Both the position numbers and the translations under genes were made by a program. This document shows, one piece after another, positions 19,001-27,139 of a stretch of DNA of 64,000 nt. Origin of the DNA: Corallium rubrum (Eukaryota; Cnidaria; Anthozoa; Scleralcyonacea; Coralliidae); assembly GCA_964035015.1 (NCBI GenBank), contig OZ036001.1, positions 16,357,611 to 16,421,610 on the forward strand, read 5' to 3'. A model generated the notes under the pieces. That model was not told the origin of the DNA. It searched no databases and saw nothing but the letters and a program-made list of their open reading frames with translations. Positions within the stretch are counted from its first letter, which is position 1; each line of letters begins with the position of its first letter.

Positions 19001-20108
19001 AGAAGTGGCACGCAGTTTTGTCTGGTGGCCAGGGATGGATCAGGAAATTGAACAACTGGTCAGGCAGTGTTCAACCTGTCAGAAGGTGCGGAATGTCCCT
19101 GCTGTCGCACCGTTAATGCCATGGATCTGGCCAAGCAAGCCTTGGACAAGAGTTCATGCAGATTTTGCTGAAAAGCACGGCCGGAATTATTTGATCGTTG
19201 TCGATGCTTATTCCAAGTGGCCCGAGATATTCTTGATGAACAAGACTTCTGCTCAGGCGACAATTACAGTGTTGCGAAGCTTGTTCAGCAGATACGGTCT
19301 TCCATTACAGTTGGTTACCGATAATGGCCCTCAGTTTCGGAGCGAAGAATTCGACCATTTCCTCAACGCAAATGGAGTTAAGCATGTCAGAGTTGCTCCT
19401 TATCACGCCGCAAGTAATGGGGCAGCGGAACGAATGGTACAGTCTTTCAAAAGGAGTCTTCAAGCCAGCAAGGAAAATGCAGATATACAGCAGAGTGTCT
19501 CTCGATTCCTGTTAGCATATCGTTCCACAAAGCATGCAACAACCGGTTGTACCCCAGCCAAATTGTTTCTTGGACACGAGTTACGAACTCGTCTTTCACT
19601 GGTCTGTCCCAAGGTGGAGGACAATGTTGTGAACAAGCAGAGCGACCAGAAGATGTATCATGACGGCCAGATACCGTTGCGTGAGTTTTATGCAGGAGAA
19701 CAAGTCCAGGTGAAAGATGTTAGAAAGGATAATCAGTGGTGGTCGGCAACAGTCGCAGAGCGGAGGGCGCCCAAGAGCTACATTGTAATATTAGAAGATG
19801 GTAGAGTATGGAAACGCCATGTGGATCATTTGAGACGGGCAGGAGGTACCGTGCAGACCAACCCAGAACAGTCTTCCACGCCGCGTGAAGTTCAGTCAGA
19901 CAAAGAGGGAGCAGGAGGGAGTGAAGAGTCTGAAACTCAGAACGGTGAGTCTGATGGAGGAAGCGAAGGGACGGGAACTCAGAGTGACGAAGTGTCGGGT
20001 TTTCCAGCAACGGCGGCAGGGCTCCAAGAGCCAAGTCAAGGAACTTTACGGAGATCTACAAGAGTCAGAAAACCTCCAACAAGATTTGAAGAAGAAGCAA
20101 AAGAGTGA
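16002..20108 (+). CDS. Gypsy Gag-Pol polyprotein
   Basis: 1368 residues in one frame. Gag-like N-terminus to about residue 215. Two CCHC knuckles (CDRCGLDNHTRDDC and CYNCQRRGHLQSQC) at about 216-252. Protease site MELDTGAAVSVM near 341. RT with FRYTRLPFGISSSP and the active site AIMDDVIV (M where Y or L is common). RNase H with LLAADASPYGIG. Integrase with H-H-C-C (ELHISHPG ... CSTCQ) and D-D-E (HADFAEKH, LVTDNGPQF, GAAERMVQSF). The C-terminus is an acidic, Ser/Gly-rich tail after a WKRHVDHLRR motif. Gag and Pol are fused without a frameshift. All catalytic residues are present. Confidence 0.95.
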   Translation: MASNKVMFDKFDAQDEDIASYLDRLTQYFIALDIVDDEDNAAKRKAILLSSLGSETYTILRDVCFPQQPSEKTYSQLCDALKSHFEPKRLVVAERFRFNTTKQQPNQRIGDYVKYLKKMATFCEFTGTQLDEQLRDRFICGLESESLQKKLLSQNRSFKQAVEIALADEAAARNVHDISSSNTSENKKVNLINATRSYPSGFQGRRNFIFKKGCDRCGLDNHTRDDCKHKNAQCYNCQRRGHLQSQCTVPREQSENTFQTSRGKKSGQRPPRRSQNLRYVEEEDDNSDDELVRSIFTVTGTQASDKKQDGPSKPGKNVSALRAIKVPMVVEGNPIEMELDTGAAVSVMNRVDYEKHFKHIPLQSVARPLHSYAGTPLKIVGQINVNVKYQSQSAVLPLIIVEVDRYTPPLVGRSWLAAIRFDWPQLFSQGEYNVRGTSVEELKTKYAEIFTPELGTVKGVKATLHVKEGAVPVFHKARPVPYSLRPAVEKELTRMQEEGVITQVDFSEWATPLVLVPKTDGSIRLCGDYRSTVNQGIHVDTYPIPTPEEVHTKLAGGKTFSKIDLRCAYQQLLLDEESQALATISTHKGLFRYTRLPFGISSSPAIWQRFIDQVLLGLDSTCAIMDDVIVTGKDEEEHLQNLEKVFQRFQRYGLKVKVEKCSFMQTSVVYMGTCISAEGIHPTEDKVEAIRNAPTPQDATELRSWLGMLNFHAKFIPNLSSVIHPLNNLLGNKAWQWTKECVVAFKKAKEAISSDRLLAYYDDSLPLLLAADASPYGIGAAIMQDHRDGSRRPIAYASRSLNKHEKGYGQLDKEALAIMFGLKRFRMYLYGRHFEILTDHKPLERILGPKTTIPVLATQRLQRWALLLTSFDYDIKFIPSKANVLADALSRLPLLKTTQSGDGISTIEDKLLDNLPVTSKEIKHATQTDPVLSKVLGFVKNGWPSDVEDLRLKPYFGRRQELSVQQDCLMLGPRVVIPNKHQQSIVSELHISHPGIVRMKEVARSFVWWPGMDQEIEQLVRQCSTCQKVRNVPAVAPLMPWIWPSKPWTRVHADFAEKHGRNYLIVVDAYSKWPEIFLMNKTSAQATITVLRSLFSRYGLPLQLVTDNGPQFRSEEFDHFLNANGVKHVRVAPYHAASNGAAERMVQSFKRSLQASKENADIQQSVSRFLLAYRSTKHATTGCTPAKLFLGHELRTRLSLVCPKVEDNVVNKQSDQKMYHDGQIPLREFYAGEQVQVKDVRKDNQWWSATVAERRAPKSYIVILEDGRVWKRHVDHLRRAGGTVQTNPEQSSTPREVQSDKEGAGGSEESETQNGESDGGSEGTGTQSDEVSGFPATAAGLQEPSQGTLRRSTRVRKPPTRFEEEAKE

Positions 20109-20273
20109 GAGGTTAAGAACATTGTGTTTTCCAATATTTTATAAACAATGCACTTTAACGATGCAATTAGGATTGTTAACTGTGTTTCATATTCAAACGG
20201 ACAGTGCAGTTAGATTGTTAACTGTTTTTCTTATTCGATCATGTTAAGTTAGTTTAGGCTTAGAGGAAGGAAG
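20109..20273 (+). other. Gypsy 3' untranslated region
   Basis: 165 bases between gag-pol stop and 3' LTR, with a duplicated TAGGATTGTTAACTGT / TAGATTGTTAACTGT motif and the polypurine tract at the end. Confidence 0.6.
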
Positions 20274-20384
20274 TGTGGTATATGCGTACTTGGGCAACCT
20301 GTGTGGAGCATGCGTAGTGAGGCAGAGTGAGTTCGTTGTTGTTCGACAAGTTATATATGTTTAATAAATGGCTTGAACATAACA
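20274..20384 (+). repeat. Gypsy 3' LTR
   Basis: 111 bp, identical in every base to the 5' LTR; preceded by a polypurine tract and followed by the GTACT duplication. Confidence 0.95.
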
Positions 20385-21310
20385 GTACTCAATTGTATAT
20401 TCCATATCTTTCTCTTTGAGATTTTTAATTCTTTCTTCAAGAGCAGAAAACATATCAGTCATACTGCCAGTTCCGAAGCGTTCTTTTTTAAAGTCGGAGT
20501 AAATGCTATTAAAATCCTTTCTTCGAGGCGCTTCAGACCGATCTGAAAGTCTCCTATGGTACTCAAGGTCATCTTTGCACTCACTCCTCAGCTGTCGTAG
20601 AAATTCTCGATGAGCTGCCCCAGGTAGTAAACCACTAGCATACATCTGGGAGATGGTATTTGTGACACTTGTCGGAATGTCTTTGAAACTCAAAGAATGC
20701 AAGGAATCAACCGAATGGTTATAACTCCACTCGATATCGATACTTGAGGCAACATCTGCGCTTTTACCAAGCCTCACCACTAGTGAAAACGGGCAGTTGG
20801 TGTTCTTAAACCGTTTGCTTGGTTGAGATGCCAAAACTTTAGCAGCACACATTGTGGCTTGATATCTCGTGTGGTGATGGCATCTGAAATACTTTATTAA
20901 AGAATATTCGCCCTTTCCACTTGCTTTCCTCGTTTTAGTAATTCTTAAGTTTCATTGTTTTTGATTCCATAATTTCTTATAAATAGGCCAATATCTTCTT
21001 CATCTTTGAGAGTGGTCTTGATGGAAGCTTTGAATCTTCCAGTATGTCCTTGCACGCTTATTATCTTATACTGATCTTCTTTGAGTGGGATAATATTTTT
21101 AACTCGCGATAAAAGTTCTTGAGTATTCTCGGGAACAGAAAAACTATTTTGTAGATCTGCTACGGCATGGCGAAGCAGATCGTCCATCTTTTACACGTGG
21201 TCGAAGACAAACAACATGAAATGATGGGTATTTGGTGTGTCGAATGCATACGCAGGGAAAACGCAGGGTACGAAGGGATCGATCGATAACGCGCAAAGGC
21301 CTGGACTCGA

Positions 21311-21369
21311 ATCAATGATGTGTCCGACCATCAATGAGATGTCCGACTGTCTACGGAAAAAAAATTTGC
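21311..21369 (-). repeat. MULE right terminal inverted repeat (59 bp)
   Basis: Reverse complement begins GCAAATTTTTTTTCCGTAG and matches the left repeat at 55 of 59 positions, including both internal 18-base motifs. Confidence 0.9.
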
Positions 21370-21378
21370 GGTGCCGCC

Positions 21379-24261
21379 CGAATGGCAAACAAGGTTCTCG
21401 CCTTGACATGGTGTGGCTTTCCCAGCGTCATCTGGGTTTGGTCTCGAGTATTGAGATTTCCCCTTTTTTTCGCTCGGACCACTCGTGTCTTTACCTTGAC
21501 ATTGTTTTGCCTAGTAATGTTGAACGGGGACAGGGGCTGTGGAAATTTAACACCTCCCTCCTTACTGACTCGTCGTTTTGTAGAACTTTTGAGAACTTTT
21601 GGGTAGACTGGCGCGCGCAGCGTCATCGTTTCCGACATTTGTCTTCTTGGTGGGACGCTGGAAAGTCTCAACTCCGTGGCTTGGTGCGTCGTCTGTCCCG
21701 TGCTGCCGCTCGTCTGCGCAACCAACGCATTCGCTCCCTCGAAAATACACTGTATCATGTCCAGCGGCGCATTGATAATGGCGAACCCCTTCTTGGTCTC
21801 CTGGGGGATGTTCGCGCTGAACTTCAATGCAAGCTTACTCACAGGACGCAAGGCGCGCTGCTTCGGTCTCGTGTTCAATGGGCCGAGGAGGACGAGTCTT
21901 CTTCCGCGTACTTTCTTCGTCAAGAGAAGCTTCGGGGCCAGAAGCGCCTTATTTCTGGTGTCCGCCGTCCTGATGGACAAATTGTCACATGGACAGCTGA
22001 TATGCTTTCTGCCTGGGCTACCTACTACCAGGGCTTGTTCTCCACCCAAGCTCTTGATGGGGATGCTCAGCGCGTTTTCATTGACTCTTTAGAGCGGCAG
22101 TTTTCCGAGATCGAGTCATCTGTGTGTGAGAGTGAGTTGACCCTCGAAGAGTGTTCGTGTACCCTTCAGCAGATTGCCCGTGGAAAGTCTCCTGGTGTTG
22201 ATGGGTTTCCGCCAGAATTTTACATCCGGTTTTGGAACGTTTTGGGTCCTGGCTACGTCGATACTATCAACGCTTGCTACCAACATGGGCGGTTGTCGCG
22301 CACGCAGCGTTCTGGGGCCATTACTTTTTTGTTTAAGAGGGGTGATGCCTTTGACACTGCCAATTGGCGCCCTATAACGCTTCTTTGCACCGATTACAAG
22401 ATTGCTGCAAAGGCCTTGGCGAACTGTTTGCTCTCCGTCATCTCCGCCGTTGTCTCCCGACCAATCCTGCGGTATTCCTGGACGTTTCATTCGGGAAAAT
22501 GTCCGCCTCTTACAGGATATTGCTTACTATGCCAATGAAGAAGGTATTCCCTCCGCGATCCTTTCCTTGGACCAAGAAAAGGCTTTCGACCGGGTGGAGT
22601 GGTCCTTCATGCAACCTTGTCCTCGTCAAAATGGGGTTTGGTCTTTCTTTTCGGAGATGGGTCTCTCTCTTGTATACGGATGTGTCTTCCGCCATCCTCG
22701 TTAATGGGTTCCTGTCGCCTTCCTTTCCCGTTACGCGGGGGGTTCCCCAGGGGTGCCCTTTATCGGCTCTTCTCTACGTCCTTCCGCTATCCGTGCCGAC
22801 CCCCTTATCATTGGCTTCCCTGTGCCTCGGTCCAGTCGGCGTGTTAAGTTGTCTCAATATGCGGATGATACCTTCACCTTCGTGACCTCTGACGTTTCCA
22901 TCCTTGCCCTTTTTGCTTTGTTTAGCCATTATGAATTGGCCTCGGGTGCTAAATTAAATCTTACCAAGTGCCATGGTCTTCTCCTTGGCCCGTGGCGCTC
23001 GCGTACTACCTTTCCAGTCTCCCTTCGCTGGGCTAACTCCCATATTAAGGCACTTGGCAGTCGCATCGCCAACGATGGGGAAGAGGACTGTTGTCCTTTG
23101 GTTAAGCGCCTTGCATTGACTATGCGTTCGTGGGCTCACCGGAAGAATTCTTTCGGCAGTCGCGCCTGTTTTGCCAATATTTTGGGCTTTAGTACCTTCT
23201 GGTATTTGGCCTCGCTTAGCCCATTTCCGCCGACATGATTAAGCAAATTAATGCCACTGTTTTCCCTTTCGTCTGGGGTAAGAAGCGAGAGTGACTTAGC
23301 CGCGCTTCCGTGATGCAACCCATCAGTGCTGGAGGTCTAGGCATTGTTGATGTTCATTACAAGGTTTCAGCTTTGCTTGCTTTTTGGGTGCACCGCTACT
23401 TGTTTGGTATTGACCGCGTTTGGCAATCCTTTTTTAGCCACTTTCTCCGTCGTGCTTTCCTTGCCGAACCTGTTGCTCGAGTTTTCGATTTTCAGACCAT
23501 TGGCAGGGCCACCCTACGGCGCCTTCCACCCTTCTATCGGGCGGTTCTTGAGGCGTGGTTACCTTTGGGTGCTTACCGTGAGTCGGGCTCGTGGGTCATT
23601 CCGCGGCCCAATGCGTTTCCCGTTGGGTAAATCCGCATTGGGCCGCGGAATGACCCACATCGCTGTGTCGAGAAGTTCGCGTCTCTGGGCTCCGTCTCTT
23701 GGCCCGGAGTGTGGAAGAATCTTAATTTGGTGCGCTTTCTCCGCCCCGCTCTTGATACCTCTTGGCTCGTGGCCATGGCATCCTTCCCACAGCTGATTGT
23801 CTTCGCCGCTTTGGCATATTGTCTGTGGACCCGCGTTGTCACTGCGGTGGTACCGAGTCCCTCATCCATCTCTTCGTGGAGCGTCCATATTTGCCGTGGT
23901 GGTTTGGGATTGGTTCCACCGTCTATTTCGGCTTTTCGACTGCAACCAGCCTCGCCCTTGTACTATTGCCGGTCTCATCTCTTACACTGGCTCACCTGGT
24001 CCTCCCCCGGGTTTCCGCTTGTTGATGGCTGTTATTCGCCATCAGCTGTGGCTTGCTCGGAATGCGTTTAGGTTTGATGGTATCGAGCCGGATTTTGACA
24101 CCATTGTGCATAAGGCTAAGTCCTCGTTTCGGTTTGTGCTCTCCGTGCAGCAACGGCATTGCGCCGCGCCGCGTTTCGAGCGTGAATATCTTGCGGATGC
24201 CGTTTTCGGCTCTCTTCTCCAGGATGGTACCCTTTCCTTTGGTCCAGCCCTGGTAGATTAA
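21379..24261 (+). pseudogene. LINE 1 ORF2 after the MULE: endonuclease end, RT and C-terminal region
   Basis: Resumes with RLDMVWLSQRHLGLV and RSDHSCLYLD (SDH motif), then RT: KSPGVDGFPPEFY, NWRPITLLCTDYKI, CGIPGRFIRENV, LSLDQEKAFDRVEW, SPVTRGVPQGCP, LSQYADDTFTF (YADD active site). The C-terminal part has CGGTESLIHLF in another frame, the zinc-knuckle-like end typical of L1/Tx1 ORF2. Frameshifts are visible near 22460, 22610, 22800, 23235 and 23600, the last at a perfect palindrome. Not translatable as one protein. Confidence 0.85.
23591..23658. repeat. Perfect inverted repeat, 25-bp arms and 18-bp loop
   Basis: Arms 23591-23615 and 23634-23658 are exact reverse complements (core CATTCCGCGGCCCAATGCG). 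The arm sequence interrupts ORF2 of LINE 1. Confidence 0.95.
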
Positions 24262-24902
24262 TTGGTTCCTGGGCAGTTCCCTTCGACTTCCCCGTCGAAG
24301 TCCATCCTCCCTTCTGTTTGACGTATTGTTTACTGGAATGACCGACTTTTTAGGTGTCTTCTGTCGTTGCTCAACGGCAGTTGAGGCGAAACTTCACGTT
24401 CCCATACTCCGGTTTGGGCTTTTAAGCTAACTCTTTCCCTAGGCTTTGGTCTTGGATTGTCATCTTTGTTGGTTGTACTGTCCTTGTCCGTTTTTTCTCT
24501 TGGGATAGCGCCGGTTTGATTCTTCTTCGGTTGGAGGCTTATCGGAGATCCCAAAATTTTCAAATCACCTTTTGGCGTCGTCTTCTCGGATAAGGACGTT
24601 GAGCCGGAGGTCCACCTCCGATTTGGCTAATACACGGTGAGGTTTAGACAGTCTTACTCGGCCTGCGGGCTTGCCATTCGTACCTTTTTTCCCCATCAGT
24701 TTTCACTTAAGGTCTCATAATGTCACTCATAGGACACACCCTTGCACTTCTGGTTGTTCTAGCATTGGAGGAGGGTTCATAACCCTCACGTATGATCGGT
24801 GTGGCTAGTAGCCACCTCCTGTGGGTTGAACTCTTCTGCACTCAACTCAGGCCTCATTGCACCGTCGACCCACGTATGTCTGGAAGAGGTTATCTCAAAA
24901 GT
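24262..24902 (+). other. LINE 1 3' untranslated region
   Basis: About 640 bases without a supported ORF, ending GTTATCTCAAAAGT directly before U2 sequence. No long poly(A) tail, as expected for a site-specific Tx1-like LINE. Confidence 0.6.
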
Positions 24903-25065
24903 AGATCAAGTGTAGTATCTGTTCTTATCAGCTTAATATCTGGTATGCCAGGCAACGCCTGGCTCATATATTAAACTGATTTTTGGGCTTCGGCCATGGG
25001 ATCGAAGCTTGCTTCGCCCTGGCACGGGTTCTCTCGGTATCGCACCACCTCCAAGTACCATCCTC
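24903..25065 (+). ncRNA. U2: U2 snRNA gene, 3' body (5' end replaced by LINE 1)
   Basis: AGATCAAGTGTAGTATCTG includes the branch-point recognition GTAGTA. Then TTAATATCTGGTATGCCAGG, Sm-like ATTTTTGGG after ATATATTAAACTG, and the 3' stem-loops with GATCGAAGCTTGC and GGTATCGCACCACCTCC. Missing the first about 22 bases of U2, which lie at other array positions as stubs. Confidence 0.92.
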
Positions 25066-25387
25066 CTCCCTTATAGGGAAAACATCATCATCACAAATAA
25101 AAACAAAACCGGACCAGCCAACTCTAACCCGTGCCTGATTGTTTCTGTTTTACAGATGAAAAGAAAGCCGCTCCAGCAGTGACCGCCTCCAAACGTTCCA
25201 TCCGCCACAACTACCACGGACACGCCATTTCTTCGACGCCGCGAGGCGTGTACGGCGAGGAAAGCACGCAACTTTCGTTACGGTTTTCATTCGGTCGATA
25301 GCAAATCAGCCTACACTAAGTCCCCCCACTACCACATGCCGCTGAACTATAGTACCCAAACATAGCATTTTGGCAACAAACACAGGC
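25066..25387 (+). other. U2-U1 spacer with a conserved exon-like block
   Basis: The same spacer recurs at 36728-37049 and 55535-55858. Each copy has a pyrimidine tract with an acceptor-like ending (TTGTTTCTGTTTTACAG in two copies) followed by about 104 bases ending GCCGAG|GTAAGC in two copies. The last part should hold the U1 promoter; TAGCATTTTCGCAAC in front of U1 is conserved. Confidence 0.5.
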
Positions 25388-25550
25388 ATACTTACCTGAC
25401 GAGAGGTACTTTGATCAGCAAGGAAGTCCTCTCAGGATAAGGCCCTCTCATTGCACTTCGACTGGGTTGACTCCTGTGATTACCCCAAATGTGGGTAACT
25501 CGAGCGTATAATTTCTGGTAGTGGGGACCTGCGTTCGTGCTCGTCCCCTT
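25388..25550 (+). ncRNA. U1: U1 snRNA gene, intact
   Basis: Starts ATACTTACCTG (5' splice-site recognition), contains TTGATCAGCAAGG, CATTGCACTTCGACTGGG, CCCAAATGTGGGTAACTCG, the Sm site ATAATTTCTGGTA, and the final GC stem GGGGACCTGCGTTCG...CGTCCCC. 163 bases, very near the usual 164. Lies 153 bases upstream of 5S. Confidence 0.95.
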
Positions 25551-25703
25551 AAAACAAGTAAAGCGAAGTCAAAACACCGTCTGAGCGAGCACACTACTCC
25601 GTCGAGCACTCGATTTCACCATTCTAGTGTTCCTCGTCGACCTCTCATGCCACAACGCTAACCAACTGCTAGCTATAACAAGGACACTTTTACCGCTCCC
25701 AAT

Positions 25704-25764
25704 GTCTACGACCATACCACCGGAAAAGCACCGGTTCTCGTCCGATCACCGAAGTTAAGCCCGG

Positions 25765-25795
<31 letters not shown>

Positions 25796-25822
25796 ACCTG
25801 GGAATACCCCGTGTTGTAGACA
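25704..25822 (+). rRNA. 5S: 5S rRNA gene
   Basis: 119 bases, GTCTACGACCATACC ... GTGTTGTAGACA with closing stem ends. The internal pol III promoter is seen as GAAGTTAAGCCCGGTCGGG (A box region) and TTAGTACTTGGATGGGTGAC (C box). A T run (CACCTTTTTC) follows as terminator. Confidence 0.97.
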
Positions 25823-25824
25823 CC

Positions 25825-25829
25825 TTTTT
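25825..25829 (+). terminator. Pol III T-run terminator of 5S
   Basis: TTTTT right after the 5S 3' end; the same run follows the 5S copies at 44139, 56299 and 59861. Confidence 0.8.
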
Positions 25830-25941
25830 CAACTTTCTGCTTCTCTTCCTTCGCTCGGGCTCGGGAGTTTCGGCAGCGTCCGCTGACCTGAGCCCAAACC
25901 ACATCCTCATTTTCGCTCCTTTCCGGGAGCTCCTTTCCATT

Positions 25942-25965
25942 ATCGCTTCTCGGCCTATTGGCTAA
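25942..25965 (+). ncRNA. U2: U2 snRNA 5' stub (interrupted by LINE 2)
   Basis: ATCGCTTCTCGGCCTATTGG then CTAA, the first 24 bases of U2, followed directly by LINE 5' sequence ATAGTCG. 119 bases downstream of 5S. Confidence 0.9.
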
Positions 25966-26688
25966 ATAGTCGAATAATTCTGAACTGATCTTAGCGATCA
26001 AGTGACTGTAGTGGCTCCATGCTTTCGAGTGCTACTCGAATAACACTGCTACACTTTTCTACGAGTTTAATCTACGCCTGCTGTTCTCTTGGGGTCTCTT
26101 GGCTTGGCCTCCTGGTAATTCTTCTCAGAACTCTCGTGGCTCCTCGTTCTCGTGGCTGGCTGTTTCCTGGTACCCTGTTTGTCTTTTGGTTTCTCGGGAT
26201 GTCCATCCCTTATATTAATCGTTCGGCTTACGCTATTTTACCGGAACAGGCGGTCAAGGATCGCCCTATGCCCTCCGATGCGGAGGTCAAAATTGACTTG
26301 GGCCATCAATTCGGCATTAGTCACCTTGATGACTATTTCGAATGTGTGCAGATTCTCTCCAAAACTCGTTGGAGGATTTGCTTTCGTTCGGCTGATGTCC
26401 TATGGGATGTCTGCGCGAATGGGATCTCTTTCCAGGGGTTTGAACTCCGCCTTGAACCCATTTCCACTCGTACTTGGGTCAGCGTTCAGCGACTTGCCCA
26501 TGGGATCCCTCTCGAGGAGGTACATCGTGTTTTGGATCATAAAATGACAATCTCGGTATTGATGGATGTCCGTTCTGCCATTCCATCTAAACTATCAAAG
26601 GGCACGTCTGTCAAATCTGGTATCGCGGCCAGACTCAAACGTGCTTTTCGCGTGGCCTGCCTGGTCGCCTGAGCGTTGATTGCCCACA
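25966..26688 (+). mobile_element. LINE 2, 5' part only (5' UTR and most of ORF1)
   Basis: Begins at the U2 site. ORF1 probably starts at an ATG near 26200 (MSIPYINRSAYAILPEQ). The region 26539-26688 is nearly identical to the start of LINE 1 at 8299-8453. It is cut inside the zinc knuckle, at GATTGCCCACA, and joined to the spacer that normally precedes U2 (TCGATTTTTTTCTTT). So the 3' part was lost by recombination within the array. Confidence 0.8.
26200..26672 (+). pseudogene. LINE 2 ORF1, truncated
   Basis: Gag-like ORF1: AEVKIDLGHQFGISHLDDYF, STRTWVSVQRLAHGIPLEEV and MTISVLMDVRSAIPSK, an RNA-recognition-like region in front of the CCHC knuckle. Upstream in-frame ATGs (26019) exist, but the encoded leader is hydrophobic and unlike ORF1. 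A frame change before the knuckle gives a stop at 26672. Confidence 0.65.
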
Positions 26689-26703
26689 TCGATTTTTTTC
26701 TTT

Positions 26704-26727
26704 ATCGCTTCTCGGCCTATTGGCTAA
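26704..26727 (+). ncRNA. U2: U2 snRNA 5' stub (interrupted by LINE 3)
   Basis: ATCGCTTCTCGGCCTATTGG then CTAA, preceded by the array spacer TTTTTTTCTTT and followed by LINE 3. Confidence 0.9.
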
Positions 26728-27139
26728 GAATCGATCGAAGTTATCTGGTGTTCTTACGAGTGTTGATGGCAACAACAAGCTCTTCAGGTGCTGATAGGGT
26801 CAGGTGGTGGATCCATGCTCCAGTTTACAGACTGGTAACACTGCCTCATCCTCTAGGAGTTCTACAATGTGTGTGCGGACTGTGGCAGAGGTGGTTTTTG
26901 GTGACCGTGCAAACTGGGAGTAATCCCAGTAGTGGTCCTTTTCGGGACCTTCCAACCCCCTTGGTCGTAGTGCCGTGCCTCGAACGCTGTGCCGTGGTCA
27001 CCGTTCCCGAGTTGGCCTTGGCTGGGAAACCGAAGCTGTCGCCAGGGGAAGTCTAGGACGCTTTAGAGAAGGAATTCTCTCCTGGGAGCCAGTACTTTGC
27101 CCAGATCCAGTCTTTGTGATCTGATCGCTTCCGTCTCTG

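Larger units (their letters stand above)
15680..20384 (+). mobile_element. Intact Gypsy LTR retrotransposon with 111-bp LTRs (4705 bp)
   Basis: Identical LTRs at both ends (15680-15790 and 20274-20384), TG...CA termini, and a 5-bp target duplication GTACT (15675-15679 and 20385-20389). A purine tract AGAGGAAGGAAG ends directly before the 3' LTR. TGGCGACGAGG follows the 5' LTR and is the likely primer site (tRNA not identified). One long gag-pol ORF, no env. It lies in an exon of the MULE transposase. Identity of LTRs and the open ORF point to a recent insertion. Confidence 0.95.
12363..21187 (-). pseudogene. MULE transposase gene (zinc finger, DDE, SWIM), split by Gypsy
   Basis: Minus-strand gene from an ATG at 21187. 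Exon 1 (21187 to the Gypsy at 20390, resuming 15674-15597) encodes an N-terminal domain and a FAR1/WRKY-GCM-like finger region (LIKYFRCHHHTRYQATMC). A one-base frameshift lies near 20945-20960. Exon 2 (15169-14455) holds the MULE core: LAFLDSSSK (D), VFMTDNCHE (D), VLCIFHVLQQVW (CxxH) and NNLCEAQF (E). Exon 3 (13802-13317) carries the SWIM finger CQCKIGVNGSPCKH. Exon 4 (12851-12363) is basic, with a second frameshift near 12735 in an A run. Splice phases agree between exons. The catalytic residues survive, but the gene cannot make a full protein. Confidence 0.85.
10181..21369. mobile_element. MULE (Mutator-like) DNA transposon, 11.2 kb including a nested Gypsy
   Basis: Bounded by 59-bp inverted repeats with four mismatches and by a 9-bp target duplication, GGCGCCGCC (10172-10180) and GGTGCCGCC (21370-21378), one mismatch. 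Nine bases is the usual MULE duplication. It splits the endonuclease of LINE 1. It carries a plus-strand C2H2 gene near the left end and a minus-strand transposase with MULE DDE core and SWIM finger. Without the Gypsy the element is about 6.5 kb. The transposase gene is broken by frameshifts and by the Gypsy. Confidence 0.9.
8299..24902 (+). mobile_element. LINE 1 (Tx1-like, U2-targeted), 5'-truncated and split by a MULE
   Basis: ORF1 remnant with a CCHC knuckle (8313-9590), ORF2 with AP-like endonuclease (9583-10180) and, after the MULE, the rest of endonuclease and RT (21379-24261), then a 3' UTR that ends exactly at the internal U2 sequence AGATCAAG at 24903. The 5' part of ORF1 and the 5' U2 stub are missing. 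Many frameshifts. Insertion into U2 at this position matches the known Keno-type specificity within the Tx1 clade. Confidence 0.8.

Noticed and set aside
10181..21369. Host gene with MULE-derived domain (domesticated transposase)
   Set aside because: TIRs, target duplication and two frameshifts show an ordinary transposon copy.
24262..24902. Small ORFs in the 3' UTR of LINE 1 as genes
   Set aside because: No conserved motifs; region corresponds to the LINE 3' UTR directly before U2.
25071..25271. Minus-strand ORF in the U2-U1 spacer
   Set aside because: Frame is not kept in the third spacer copy; nothing recognisable.
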